NCBI GenBank assembly: GCA_002696965.1
Contig: NZUB01000007.1
Location: 1 to 14,404, forward strand
Length of the DNA stretch: 14,404 bases
DNA from: Flavobacteriales bacterium
GTDB lineage: Bacteria > Bacteroidota > Bacteroidia > Flavobacteriales > TMED113
Direction: 5' to 3'
Part shown: in pieces, positions 5,456 to 14,404 of the stretch
Numbering within the stretch: position 1 is the first letter of the stretch
Layout: each line of letters starts with the position of its first letter
Translations under genes and position numbers: made by a program
Notes under the pieces: generated by a model
The model's database searches: none
What the model was told of the DNA's origin: nothing
The model's input: only the letters and a program-made list of their open reading frames with translations

Positions 5456-8400
5456 TTACATTAACGTAAATCTTAAGCTAACACCAACATTAGTATTTGA
5501 AGTAGGAAATGATGATGAAACAACATAATCAGTTACTACTTGATCATAAAATAATTTCAAATTAACCCTATTATTTACTACATAATCTGCTGAAAACTTT
5601 AAGGTAATTAAGGATTGTCCTGATGTTGGCTGATTACTCTCTTCTTCTATCCTACGGATAATAGTTTTATTATTTCTAATAGATATATCTGCTCTTAAAT
5701 CCAAATCACTACTTACTTGTTTTTTACCACTACCACTATCAAACATAAGTTGTACACCTTGAACCCGATAACCTACACCTACTATATATTCATAACCCTT
5801 TACCTCTGTAACTTGACTATTTGAGAGACTTAAACTAATTGTTCTGTCTTTTTTATATTCAAAACGGGTAGTCATACTATTTTTCATAGTCAAATCCAAT
5901 TTTAAAAAAGGCGCAAATTGCTCAGTAATATTAATCTGGTCAATTTGAAATTCACTTATAAAATTATTATTTGAATCATATAATTGTTCCTCAAACAATA
6001 AATTGCTTATAAATGAACCAATAGAATAACTAGAACGATAACTATGGCTCATGGTAACATTCTTAAATGATCTTTTAATCCATGGAATTTTAGTGAAGCC
6101 GTTAAAATTAACATTCCAATTGGGCATAGGAATAGACGGGAATTTATTCAAAGATTGTTTATTTGGATTAACTCCAGAATAAGCCGCTAAAAATGCTGGG
6201 ATCATTACATCTTGCGAATTTGGCCCATAACCATCAGGATATGAATCTATGGCTGTATTTAATCCAGATTGGCTAGCTAGTCTTTTGGCGATATCAAATC
6301 TATAATTAATAAAGTTATCAAACAAAGAAGATGAATTATCTATACGATCATTTACAAATGCTGTTTTTATTGGTAAAAAAGAAATATTAAAATTTCCTGT
6401 TCTAGAGTTACTTACATGTTCAAAAATTGGATTTCCTTGAGAAGCATTAGCTGAATTTCTAAAATACTCATTTTCATTTACAGTATATCTTCTAGAGGAT
6501 GTAAACATGATTTTAAAACGACTAATTGGCTCAACAGTAGCTCTAATATTTAGATTGTTTGAAAATGTATTAGTATATAAATTATTTAAATTTGGATTTG
6601 GTGTAATCCAATTATTATTAGCTGCAGGTATCCTAATATCATTTTGACTACCTAATACAAAACCCAATGTTGGTGCAGAATTAGACAAAGGACTATTAAG
6701 TCCAAAAAAATCTGCCTCTGGCAAGAATCCAGGCAATAAAGTTCCATTGGTTTCCGTATAAGAAAAAGAAACATTTTTTAAGCTAAAAATACTTTTAACA
6801 ATTGATTTTAAAATTTTATTGGGGGTTTTAGTATTATCATTATGACTATTTGAAACCTCAGTTCTAGAGCTCATTCTTGATCTACTTTGGGAGTTTTGAT
6901 TGGATAATAATTTCTTTAACAATGGTACTTTATTGTATAAAGATGTTAAGTTAAATTGTGTATTGATTCGAATTGAATTATTGTTCTGAATAGTATTTCC
7001 AAAATCTTCAGCTGCTAATGAACTAGACCTCCAATCGTAACCAGCATCATAATTTAAGCTGGTATTGATCCAACTAAAAATAGGTATTTTACTAATAGGG
7101 AGATTATAACGTATATCAAAATTATGATGATATTCTGTAGGCCGACCTAGAGAAAAAATATTTGAGAAAACACTGTCTCTCTTTTCTTTTGTATCAATTC
7201 TACCATATGGCTCATCAACTATTGATTGACTTCTTGCAGAAAAATTTAACTTAACGGATCTTGTTAAATCATATTTCACATTATAAATACGACTCATTGT
7301 AAATAACTTACTATACATCTCTGGTAAATCTATCGAAACATCAGATGTATTTCTCATTTTTTTTTCCAAATAAGATCTGTTAAAGTCTGTTCTAAATGAG
7401 AATTGTTTTGGTAAAGTATAAAAATTTACATCTTTGATTAGTCTTAAATACTTACCTTTTTTTAAAAACTTAACTTTAGAAAAAGGCTTAATATTTTTAG
7501 GTTGTGTGTTGAAATTATATCCCAAACCACCATTAAAATCCTTCCTAATAGAATACTCCGTATTTATATTGCGACTAAAAACCTCATTATAAGAATAACT
7601 TAATGTGAAATTTTCTATATCATAAATTTTTGAATTATTTTGTCCAACTGCACGTTCTTTTCTAACATTAGTAAAGTTAATGCTCTTGATCTTTGTATAA
7701 TCTTGTACAATTTGTTTGATTGAATCTTTTTCTGATTTTGTCTCATAAGCATCAAGACTAGAACTTAATAAGATATCTGGGTCTAATGGATTATATTGCG
7801 GATTTTCAACAGATTCTGAAACCGAAATATACATTGGTAATTTAATATTAGATTTTTCTGGGAATAATTGTCCTAATTCTAAACTAGCTGTTAAGTTATA
7901 ACGCTTGGATTCATTTAAGTTCCTTTCAGATATGTTTTTTTCTAAACTCCCAAAACCAACAGTAGTCATAGACCCTGCAAAAGCTAAATTAGCAAAGTCT
8001 GCCAACCTTAACCTTACTTGTGTTCGAGCTGCCCAACCACCTTTTTCGTTAAAACCACTTAATCTTAATTCATTTACCCAGACTTCTCCTGATTGGGATA
8101 TACCATTACCAGAACCTGGATTACGTATACCAATCATAATAGTTTTAACATTACCAAGATTAGGATTACCTTTTATTGAAATAGTGTTTTCATCTTCATA
8201 AAAACTATAAATATCTTGATAAGTAAATGCATCATTAATTCTCATAGAATCATTCCTTAATTGTTTTACAGTTTGTAATAACTCTAATGGGATATTGATT
8301 CTATTTTTTGATGGCCATACTAACTGTGGATCTGATTCACCCCATTGCGTTATTTTTAATGGTATTTCATATTCATAATAATTACTAACATAATCTGTAC

Positions 8401-11400
8401 CAATTCTTAAAAATAAATTCAAAGAATCATCCTCCAAAGAGTTTTCCTGTATACTTTCTAAATGGCTATACATTTCAACAGTTTTATAATTCCGCATATC
8501 CATACTCACATTTTTAAATGCTGCTCTAGAATCACCATCTGCTAAATCAATGATTTTCAAAACCATTGACTGTTCATTTTGTTGTTGTAAACTAGTTGCA
8601 CCATAATAAGTCTCTCGTTGAATTCCCGGCGGAAGCACATATGGAATGGGGAAACGTGAGCCATTTTCTTCAAAATTAACAACAGATATATCAAATTTTG
8701 TTGAGCCATTATCATTATAATTAATATCAAAATCATTTAAATCATTTAAATATCTTCGCCATTCTCCACGCACTAAATCAAAAGATGCGAACCTGCAAAC
8801 AACACTTTCATTAAAACCACTAAAAAAAGTTCTAATAAACCTAATTGACTTGAAATCCTGTATACTACCAACTTTGGTACTATAAGATTGAATAGGTATT
8901 TTAAATTGTATCCATCTTGCATTGTTATTTGGCCCTACATTCTCAATTATATCATTAATATAATTTGCACCTATTTCTAAACTTTCTGGATTAAGTGTAA
9001 TCTTATATTGATAGTAACTTTCTACTTCACTTAAAGTTTGATCGTTATTAATATCCTCTACATCTGGCAAGTTTGTAGAGGAAGTAGGGTATTCCTCTGT
9101 TGACTGTTCTGAAGTTGGAGAATTGCCCTGTACTCCATTATAATTCTTATATCGTTCTAAGATTGGTGTTTCATTATTATCAAAATCTGAACTTCGAAAA
9201 TACTTAAAATTATCTGATGAGGGATCTTCAAAAGCATTTTGATATGCAATTGAATTTTCTCCCAAAAAAGCCCTAACTCTATCAACATATGCAACATTAA
9301 TTCCTCCATTTTCATATATAAACGACCGTTCATTTTCATCATCTAACCCGTCATAACCCAAATCTTGATTCATTCTTGATCCCTCATCATTATCAAAAGC
9401 ATTAACTAAAGATTGTATTGCGGGTACTCTTCCCCAAACTGTTGTGTCAATGTTATTATCTGAGCCATCAATAGGTAAGCCATTTTCAAAACTTTTTCTT
9501 GAATCTTTTAAGATATCCTCAGATATATTACCTAAATTAATATATAAATCCCCCCCCTCATGATTAGGGTTATCGAGAAAAGGGTCTAACATCCAAAACT
9601 CAATAAATTCAATATTTGCTGCTTCAAAATCATTAGTTTCTATTTTTCTCGTTATCCCCCCCCATCTACTTTCAGGCGTATTTAAATTACCCGATTCATT
9701 TAAGCCAGCTGAGTAAATAGATGGCTCTACATCAAAATTATATGGACCTCTTTCTTCAGGATAAAAAGCTAAATCAAAAGTTCTTAATCTTTGTGGCTGG
9801 CCATTAACAATATCTTTATTGGGGAAAATTTCTGTTATTAATACTTCCCGAACATAGTTGTTTTCTTGTTGCCCAGGATCATTACTAATATGTGATGGAG
9901 TGATGGAGCTATTTCTTTGAAATAAAGGATCAATTACATACCAAGCTAATTTTGCTCTATTATAGCCATATTCAATATTGTTGCTTTGCAATGACTCTGG
10001 AAAATAACCTTCTGGATTATTTGCATTACCCGTAGGGGTAGATGATAGTGACCAAGCTGTGGAATTTCTAATGTCTATCACTGACTGACTATTTTCAAAA
10101 TCATCTATATAAGAAGTACCTGTGTCATCAATATTAATAGAATTTGGATGACCTGGAATGAAATAAGCAAATTCTGAATTTATCGCAATATTAGATATTT
10201 CCTTGGTTTCTATAAGAGGTATCTTGTCAATTAATTTCGTGAAAAAACGTGAGTCCTGTGAGTAAGAGGTGTTTAAACCAACTATTGTATTAGAAATTGG
10301 CTCATCACCAAGATTAATTTTTTGAGTCATTGGTTTTTCAGTTAGGTTTAAAGCGCTTAATCCCACTATAAAATCTTTATTGACCCTGTAATCTAAATGT
10401 GCGCCCATAAATCTTTTTGATTGAAAATTAAATAATGAATTATTCTCTAATGTAATTCTAATTGGCTCAGATGAGCTCAATATTCCTTCATCAATAATCC
10501 TAACTCTTCCCATTGTATAGTCAACTGTATAGTGAATATTTTCCTCTAAAGATCGGCCACCAGATGTAACTTGAACTGAACCTTCCGGAATATTCATGGC
10601 ATTTAATGTAATCTCCGAACCTATAGAGGACTTATACTGTCCTCGAAGTAAAAATTTATTTAATTCTGCTAATTGTTGCGCCGCTGCTTGAGTAGAGTCA
10701 TAAAGTGCATCGAAGCAATAGTTATTTGCAATGTTGTCAACACTAGGCATATCACAATTATCACCGAACTTTTCTCTCAAATAGCAACCAAATGGCTCCA
10801 GCATTGGAAAATACACCCGGCCATTTGATGAATTAATTAGTATACCATCTAAAAAATCAAAAACACCATCTGGTCCTGGATCATTATTTGCATTCAAATT
10901 ATCAACATTAAATACTTGTAATAACGGAGTATTGATAATACCCTCTGGTCCCTCTGTTAAGAAATTAACAGGAGTACCTAATTCTGGGTTTTCATGTAAA
11001 ATATCTAGAATAAAATCTTCTTGATTTATTTGATAAGCACCTAAAGAATAAACATTCTTCATTGATAAATTCCAATTAGGCTCCTTTACATCTAATACCG
11101 TTGATTTTAATAATTTTAATATTAATGAACTAGGGGCTGTTAAATCAGTTGAAAATTCTCCCACTTGATATGTCATACCCCCACTAGTATATTGAAAAGC
11201 AACTGCTAATACTTCATCAGAGTTTAAAGCTTGATTCAAGGAAACAAAACCCAATTGAGGATGAAAAGAATACTCAGAACTAGATAATCTTCTTGCATTT
11301 TCTATTTTTTCGTAATCAACTGCTTGATTAAAATAAATACTACCGTCTAATGTATATTGTGAAAAAGCAGAGTTTATTTCATCTATTAACCTTATAGAAT

Positions 11401-12520
11401 CACCCGTTTGTGCAGCAACATCTTCAATAAAACTGCCATTAGGATTTAATGAATTATTAGAATTCTGAGGATAATAAGGTGGAAAGACACCTGGATCAAT
11501 AGCCACTATTTCACTTGATGTATTTTGTGCTTCTCCTAAGTCTTGAAATGCCAATATATTTCTTGTATTTATCGTTGTAGAATTTTTATTAGTGATGTAA
11601 ACCTCTATTTTAGTAATATTTATAGGGGAAGATATAATGGGTAAATTTTGCATTGCGGTATTATAATTCTCATAAAAATACTGCGATAAAAAAAAATGCT
11701 TATTAGATTCGTAATTATCTATTGATAATTCAAAATCTGTCAATTGTGCACCTCCTTGAATTTCAATTGATGAAGTTTCACTTTTTTGTTCTGAAAAAAC
11801 AGTAGTTAAAGTTGTTTTACCAAATTGTAATTTTGTTTTTACACCAAAAAGACTCTGAGCACCTGTGATTAAAGATCCAGCTAAAGGCAAACTAACATTT
11901 CCAAGTTCAATTTTTTTTACAATATCATCTTCATCTCCAGTATATTCTAATTTTATTTCATTTTCAAATTCAAATGTAGCTTCTGTATCATAATTTGCAC
12001 GCAATTGTAATTTGTCTCCAATTGTCCCAACAACATTCATTTGTATTCTTTCATCAAAATTGAAAGAAGTTGTTTTTCTTTGTTGTTCTGGTAAAGCTGG
12101 ATTATCTATTTTATTGACAACCCCGGAAAAAATTAATTCTGCCGAACCTTGAGGCTTAATATCAACAAAAGAACCCCCAAAAACTTTATTAATTAGCTGA
12201 TCACTAGAATCTACCTTTCCTAGATTATTATTGCTACTATTTCGACTTATTCTTTCTTTCCAATAATTATTGAATTTTTGTTTAAATAAATAAGCTTGAT
12301 ATTCCTCAATTGAAAAATATGTAGGTAAAGACATCGTGTGACCGCCAATAAACTTAGTTATAAATATTAGTTCACTATCATCATCATATTGAACACTGTC
12401 AATATAATTTGTAGTTAATCCTAACCCGTTGAAATTAGTTTGTAAATCAGAAATATTATCATTTTGAGATAATGTTTTGCCATAACAAAAAATAACCATC
12501 AATAATACTATATATCTCAT
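5456..12520 (-). CDS. sprA: SprA, type IX secretion system outer-membrane translocon (Sov homologue)
   Basis: This giant outer-membrane beta-barrel is the pore through which type IX cargo passes to the cell surface, working with PorV and a plug protein; it is needed for gliding and enzyme secretion in flavobacteria. I start at ATG 12520 (2354 residues), giving signal peptide MRYIVLLMVIFCYGKTLSQ; the frame opens 21 bases earlier at a TTG (12541), which would only add seven residues before it. Family landmarks in order are a DPGPDGVFDF segment near residue 550, YIDDFENSQS near 805, RGEWRRY near 1250, and a GEVWVNELRLSGF stretch near 1475, then long barrel strands to a C terminus ending in a GVSLRFTLM strand. 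Length matches the family (about 2,300-2,500). It follows ruvA by 24 bases and is intact, with no frameshift. GC is about 33% (197/600 over 9001-9600). Confidence 0.97.
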   Translation of the reverse strand: MRYIVLLMVIFCYGKTLSQNDNISDLQTNFNGLGLTTNYIDSVQYDDDSELIFITKFIGGHTMSLPTYFSIEEYQAYLFKQKFNNYWKERISRNSSNNNLGKVDSSDQLINKVFGGSFVDIKPQGSAELIFSGVVNKIDNPALPEQQRKTTSFNFDERIQMNVVGTIGDKLQLRANYDTEATFEFENEIKLEYTGDEDDIVKKIELGNVSLPLAGSLITGAQSLFGVKTKLQFGKTTLTTVFSEQKSETSSIEIQGGAQLTDFELSIDNYESNKHFFLSQYFYENYNTAMQNLPIISSPINITKIEVYITNKNSTTINTRNILAFQDLGEAQNTSSEIVAIDPGVFPPYYPQNSNNSLNPNGSFIEDVAAQTGDSIRLIDEINSAFSQYTLDGSIYFNQAVDYEKIENARRLSSSEYSFHPQLGFVSLNQALNSDEVLAVAFQYTSGGMTYQVGEFSTDLTAPSSLILKLLKSTVLDVKEPNWNLSMKNVYSLGAYQINQEDFILDILHENPELGTPVNFLTEGPEGIINTPLLQVFNVDNLNANNDPGPDGVFDFLDGILINSSNGRVYFPMLEPFGCYLREKFGDNCDMPSVDNIANNYCFDALYDSTQAAAQQLAELNKFLLRGQYKSSIGSEITLNAMNIPEGSVQVTSGGRSLEENIHYTVDYTMGRVRIIDEGILSSSEPIRITLENNSLFNFQSKRFMGAHLDYRVNKDFIVGLSALNLTEKPMTQKINLGDEPISNTIVGLNTSYSQDSRFFTKLIDKIPLIETKEISNIAINSEFAYFIPGHPNSINIDDTGTSYIDDFENSQSVIDIRNSTAWSLSSTPTGNANNPEGYFPESLQSNNIEYGYNRAKLAWYVIDPLFQRNSSITPSHISNDPGQQENNYVREVLITEIFPNKDIVNGQPQRLRTFDLAFYPEERGPYNFDVEPSIYSAGLNESGNLNTPESRWGGITRKIETNDFEAANIEFIEFWMLDPFLDNPNHEGGDLYINLGNISEDILKDSRKSFENGLPIDGSDNNIDTTVWGRVPAIQSLVNAFDNDEGSRMNQDLGYDGLDDENERSFIYENGGINVAYVDRVRAFLGENSIAYQNAFEDPSSDNFKYFRSSDFDNNETPILERYKNYNGVQGNSPTSEQSTEEYPTSSTNLPDVEDINNDQTLSEVESYYQYKITLNPESLEIGANYINDIIENVGPNNNARWIQFKIPIQSYSTKVGSIQDFKSIRFIRTFFSGFNESVVCRFASFDLVRGEWRRYLNDLNDFDINYNDNGSTKFDISVVNFEENGSRFPIPYVLPPGIQRETYYGATSLQQQNEQSMVLKIIDLADGDSRAAFKNVSMDMRNYKTVEMYSHLESIQENSLEDDSLNLFLRIGTDYVSNYYEYEIPLKITQWGESDPQLVWPSKNRINIPLELLQTVKQLRNDSMRINDAFTYQDIYSFYEDENTISIKGNPNLGNVKTIMIGIRNPGSGNGISQSGEVWVNELRLSGFNEKGGWAARTQVRLRLADFANLAFAGSMTTVGFGSLEKNISERNLNESKRYNLTASLELGQLFPEKSNIKLPMYISVSESVENPQYNPLDPDILLSSSLDAYETKSEKDSIKQIVQDYTKIKSINFTNVRKERAVGQNNSKIYDIENFTLSYSYNEVFSRNINTEYSIRKDFNGGLGYNFNTQPKNIKPFSKVKFLKKGKYLRLIKDVNFYTLPKQFSFRTDFNRSYLEKKMRNTSDVSIDLPEMYSKLFTMSRIYNVKYDLTRSVKLNFSARSQSIVDEPYGRIDTKEKRDSVFSNIFSLGRPTEYHHNFDIRYNLPISKIPIFSWINTSLNYDAGYDWRSSSLAAEDFGNTIQNNNSIRINTQFNLTSLYNKVPLLKKLLSNQNSQSRSRMSSRTEVSNSHNDNTKTPNKILKSIVKSIFSLKNVSFSYTETNGTLLPGFLPEADFFGLNSPLSNSAPTLGFVLGSQNDIRIPAANNNWITPNPNLNNLYTNTFSNNLNIRATVEPISRFKIMFTSSRRYTVNENEYFRNSANASQGNPIFEHVSNSRTGNFNISFLPIKTAFVNDRIDNSSSLFDNFINYRFDIAKRLASQSGLNTAIDSYPDGYGPNSQDVMIPAFLAAYSGVNPNKQSLNKFPSIPMPNWNVNFNGFTKIPWIKRSFKNVTMSHSYRSSYSIGSFISNLLFEEQLYDSNNNFISEFQIDQINITEQFAPFLKLDLTMKNSMTTRFEYKKDRTISLSLSNSQVTEVKGYEYIVGVGYRVQGVQLMFDSGSGKKQVSSDLDLRADISIRNNKTIIRRIEEESNQPTSGQSLITLKFSADYVVNNRVNLKLFYDQVVTDYVVSSSFPTSNTNVGVSLRFTLM
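9550..9557. repeat. Eight-base C homopolymer inside sprA
   Basis: On the coding (minus) strand this is G8, spanning GAG GGG GGG GAT and encoding E-G-G-D. A single-base slip would frameshift sprA about 990 codons into the gene and remove more than half of the barrel. GGG is an unusual glycine codon choice in DNA this poor in G+C. Confidence 0.75.
9656..9663. repeat. Second eight-base C homopolymer inside sprA
   Basis: On the coding strand this is G8 within TGG GGG GGG ATA, encoding W-G-G-I. It lies 98 bases from the other C8 run. The tryptophan codon contributes two of the eight bases, so part of the run is forced by the protein, but the two GGG glycine codons are a choice. Confidence 0.75.
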
Positions 12521-12544
12521 ATTTTCAATAAACACAACCAAATT

Positions 12545-13132
12545 TTACAGATTTTTTAAGGCCATTTTAATTACTTCTTCAACTGATAAATTTGGATTTT
12601 CGTATATAATATTGTCAACAATCTTAGTAGTTTTTTTAATTGGAAAGCCTAATTTTTCTAAGGCATATATTGTTTCTTGCTTTATAGTGCTTGTAATAGA
12701 TGGATTATCCGATGTTATTGACGTATTAATACTAATCTTATCTTTTAAATCAATAATAATCCTTTGAGCAGATTTTAATCCTATTCCTTTTACACTTTTC
12801 AAAGAATTGACGTCCTCAGTTACAATTACCTTTTCTAATTCATCGGGGTTAAGAGAAGAAAGTATCATTCTAGCAGTAGCAGCACCAACCCCAGAAACTG
12901 ACAATAACAAAATAAAACATTCTCGTTCTTTTTTATCTAAAAAACCAAATAAAGTATGTGAGTCTTCTTTTACCGAAAGATAAGTATAAAACATATTAAC
13001 CTTTGATTGTTGTTTTTCAAATTGTGTAAAAGTATAGAGAGAAATATGTAAAAAATATCCTACACCATTACAATCTAATACAATATGTGTTGGCGATAAT
13101 TCTATTATATTTCCTTTTAAAAAAGTAATCAT
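12545..13132 (-). CDS. ruvA: Holliday junction branch migration complex subunit RuvA
   Basis: RuvA tetramers bind four-way Holliday junctions and load the RuvB motor for branch migration during recombination and repair. The 195-residue length is standard. Domain I (1-64) begins MITFLKGNI and carries the acidic pin E56/D57 before LFGF. Domain II holds two helix-hairpin-helix motifs, around SVSGVGAATA (78-87) and LKSVKGIGLKSAQR (111-124), that grip the DNA backbone. Domain III (about 148-195), which contacts RuvB, ends in NPNLSVEEVIKMALKNL after a flexible, threonine- and serine-rich linker. It starts 2 bases after the maeB stop and ends 24 bases before the chosen sprA start, so the three are probably one transcription unit. 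ruvB is not in the window. Confidence 0.97.
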   Translation of the reverse strand: MITFLKGNIIELSPTHIVLDCNGVGYFLHISLYTFTQFEKQQSKVNMFYTYLSVKEDSHTLFGFLDKKERECFILLLSVSGVGAATARMILSSLNPDELEKVIVTEDVNSLKSVKGIGLKSAQRIIIDLKDKISINTSITSDNPSITSTIKQETIYALEKLGFPIKKTTKIVDNIIYENPNLSVEEVIKMALKNL

Positions 13133-13134
13133 AT

Positions 13135-14404
13135 TTATTTTCTTTCGTGTGCATCTACAGAGGCAATCGTTGCCATATGCACTATCTCATTAACACTGCT
13201 CTCCAATTGTAATATATGCACTGATTTATTCATTCCTAGTAAAACAGGCCCCATAGTCTCAACATTAGATAATTCTTGCAGAATTTTATATGAAACATTA
13301 CCAGAAACTAAATTGGGAAAAATTAACGTATTTACTTTTTTATCTTGAAGTTTAGAAAATGGAAATACACCTTTTCTTTTATCTTGATTTAAAGCAAAAT
13401 TAGCTTGCATTTCTCCATCAACAATTAAAGAGGGGTAATCGGTTTGTAATCTTTTAACAACATTTTGAATTTTTGAAGTTTCTTTGTCTTTGGAAGAACC
13501 AAAATTAGAATAAGATAATAGAGAAATAACTGGTTTTATACCAAAACGTTTTACTGCATCAGATGTTAATAAAGTTATTTCTACTAACTGATCTTCAGTA
13601 GGGGTTTTGTTAATCGTAGTATCAGCAAAAAAAATAGGTCCCTTTTTAGTAACTACAATATAAATACCTGCCAATATACTAGACTGCTTACCAACAATTT
13701 CTAAAGGAGGTTTTAAAGCCTCTGGGTAACTCCGTGTACTTCCTGATAATAATACATCAGCTTCATTATTGATTAACATCATAGATCCAAAATATGATCT
13801 ATCTCTCATAATTCTTCTGGCTTGATTTTTAGTCACTCCCTTACGTTCTCTCATTTTCCAATATAGGTCTGCAAACTCATGGCGTTTTAATCGCATGTCA
13901 TCACTTTTCACATCAATAACATCAATACCCTCTAAATTTATACCTGCCTCCTTTGAAAAACTATTGATAAACACTTTATTTCCAAGCAAAATTGGTATAC
14001 ATAGGGATTCCGTTTTTAGTATTTCTGCAGCCTTTAGTATATTATAATTATCTGCTTCTACAAATAATACTTTCTTTTTATTTTCCTTAGCAATCCTATT
14101 AAAACCTCTTATTAACTGGTTGTCTAAACCTAACTTGTCAACTAAATAATCTTCGTACTTATGCCAATCTGTTATTTCCTTTTTTGCAACACCTGACTTC
14201 ATTGCTGCCTTAGCAACAGCAACAGAAACTCTCGTAATCAACCTTGGATCATTTGGCTTTGGTATAATATAATCAGGACCAAATGTTAAATTTTTTCCAT
14301 GATAAGCCAAGTTAACATCTTCAGGGACATTTTCTTTTGCAAGTGATGAAATAGCTCTAACAGCTGCAACCTTCATAGACTCATTAATTTCAGTTGCTCT
14401 TACA
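13135..14404 (-). CDS. maeB: NADP-dependent malic enzyme MaeB, C-terminal part (cut by window edge)
   Basis: MaeB decarboxylates malate to pyruvate with NADP reduction. The frame is open to the right edge (422 codons visible of about 750), and the residues before the first in-frame ATG at 14376 read VRATEINES, which fits the family's TEIN(E/D) helix, so the true start lies outside the window. Visible first is the end of the malic domain (IIPKPNDPRLI and the VAVAKAAMKSGVA helix), then from about residue 105 the phosphotransacetylase-like domain found at the C terminus of large bacterial MaeB, which binds acetyl-CoA as an allosteric effector but is not usually an active acyltransferase. Markers of that domain are SLLSYSNFGS, VDGEMQANFAL and LIFPNLVSGN. 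The gene is followed 2 bases later by ruvA, the arrangement usual next to sprA in flavobacteria. Confidence 0.93.
   Translation of the reverse strand, partial: VRATEINESMKVAAVRAISSLAKENVPEDVNLAYHGKNLTFGPDYIIPKPNDPRLITRVSVAVAKAAMKSGVAKKEITDWHKYEDYLVDKLGLDNQLIRGFNRIAKENKKKVLFVEADNYNILKAAEILKTESLCIPILLGNKVFINSFSKEAGINLEGIDVIDVKSDDMRLKRHEFADLYWKMRERKGVTKNQARRIMRDRSYFGSMMLINNEADVLLSGSTRSYPEALKPPLEIVGKQSSILAGIYIVVTKKGPIFFADTTINKTPTEDQLVEITLLTSDAVKRFGIKPVISLLSYSNFGSSKDKETSKIQNVVKRLQTDYPSLIVDGEMQANFALNQDKRKGVFPFSKLQDKKVNTLIFPNLVSGNVSYKILQELSNVETMGPVLLGMNKSVHILQLESSVNEIVHMATIASVDAHERK

Noticed and set aside
5453..5471. Inverted repeat TTTAC-N6-GTAAA across the sprA stop codon
   Set aside because: The stem is only five AT-rich pairs with no following T-run on the transcribed strand, so it is too weak for a terminator, and could arise by chance.
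7905..8201. Plus-strand open frame of 98 codons inside sprA
   Set aside because: It is antisense to one of the most conserved SprA segments (GEVWVNELRLSGF region); proline-rich product without family features.
9157..9342. Minus-strand open frame of 61 codons in another frame of sprA
   Set aside because: An out-of-frame shadow within intact sprA with no independent start context.

Overview
The window is a low-GC chromosomal segment of a member of the Bacteroidota, most likely Flavobacteriales. The evidence is a full-length SprA (the type IX secretion outer-membrane translocon), a Bacteroidota-type polyproline/acidic TonB, a promoter-like TTTG...TAnnTTTG pair, and the order maeB-ruvA-sprA, which is characteristic of this group. 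Every gene I can support is on the minus strand, so transcription runs from right to left. I see no tRNA, rRNA, insertion sequence, CRISPR array or integrase, and no gene-free stretch over 300 bases.

Right to left: the C-terminal part of a MaeB-type malic enzyme (13135-14404, cut by the window edge); ruvA, 2 bases after it; and sprA (5456-12520), which fills half the window. Ten bases after sprA begins a tightly packed three-gene sugar cassette (2597-5445): a PLP-dependent nucleotide-sugar aminotransferase, a formyltransferase-family protein, and a Gfo/Idh/MocA sugar oxidoreductase, with an 8-base overlap and a 1-base gap between them. Then come gcvH (glycine cleavage H protein) and tonB, which has its own promoter-like sequence. 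At the left edge are an extended-SDR nucleotide-sugar 4-epimerase and the N-terminal third of a UDP-glucose/nucleotide-sugar 6-dehydrogenase, overlapping by 4 bases (ATGA).

The point of interest is the cassette. From memory of flavobacterial genomes, sprA is usually followed directly by gcvH and then a VanZ-like gene and a TonB gene. Here three sugar genes sit exactly at the sprA/gcvH junction, the VanZ-like gene is missing, and the cassette is more AT-rich than its flanks (about 25-28% GC against 31-33% by hand count). The aminotransferase and oxidoreductase look like the WbpE/WlbC and WbpB/WlbA steps that make 3-amino sugars, and a formyltransferase occupies the place where an acetyltransferase (WbpD) would be expected. 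In Porphyromonas gingivalis, type IX cargo is attached at its C terminus to a linking sugar made by the Wbp/Vim pathway. It is therefore a reasonable but unproven hypothesis that this cassette, next to the type IX translocon gene, makes a 3-N-formyl amino sugar used for surface anchoring of secreted proteins. The simpler alternative is an O-antigen or capsule sugar module, in line with the epimerase/dehydrogenase pair at the left edge.
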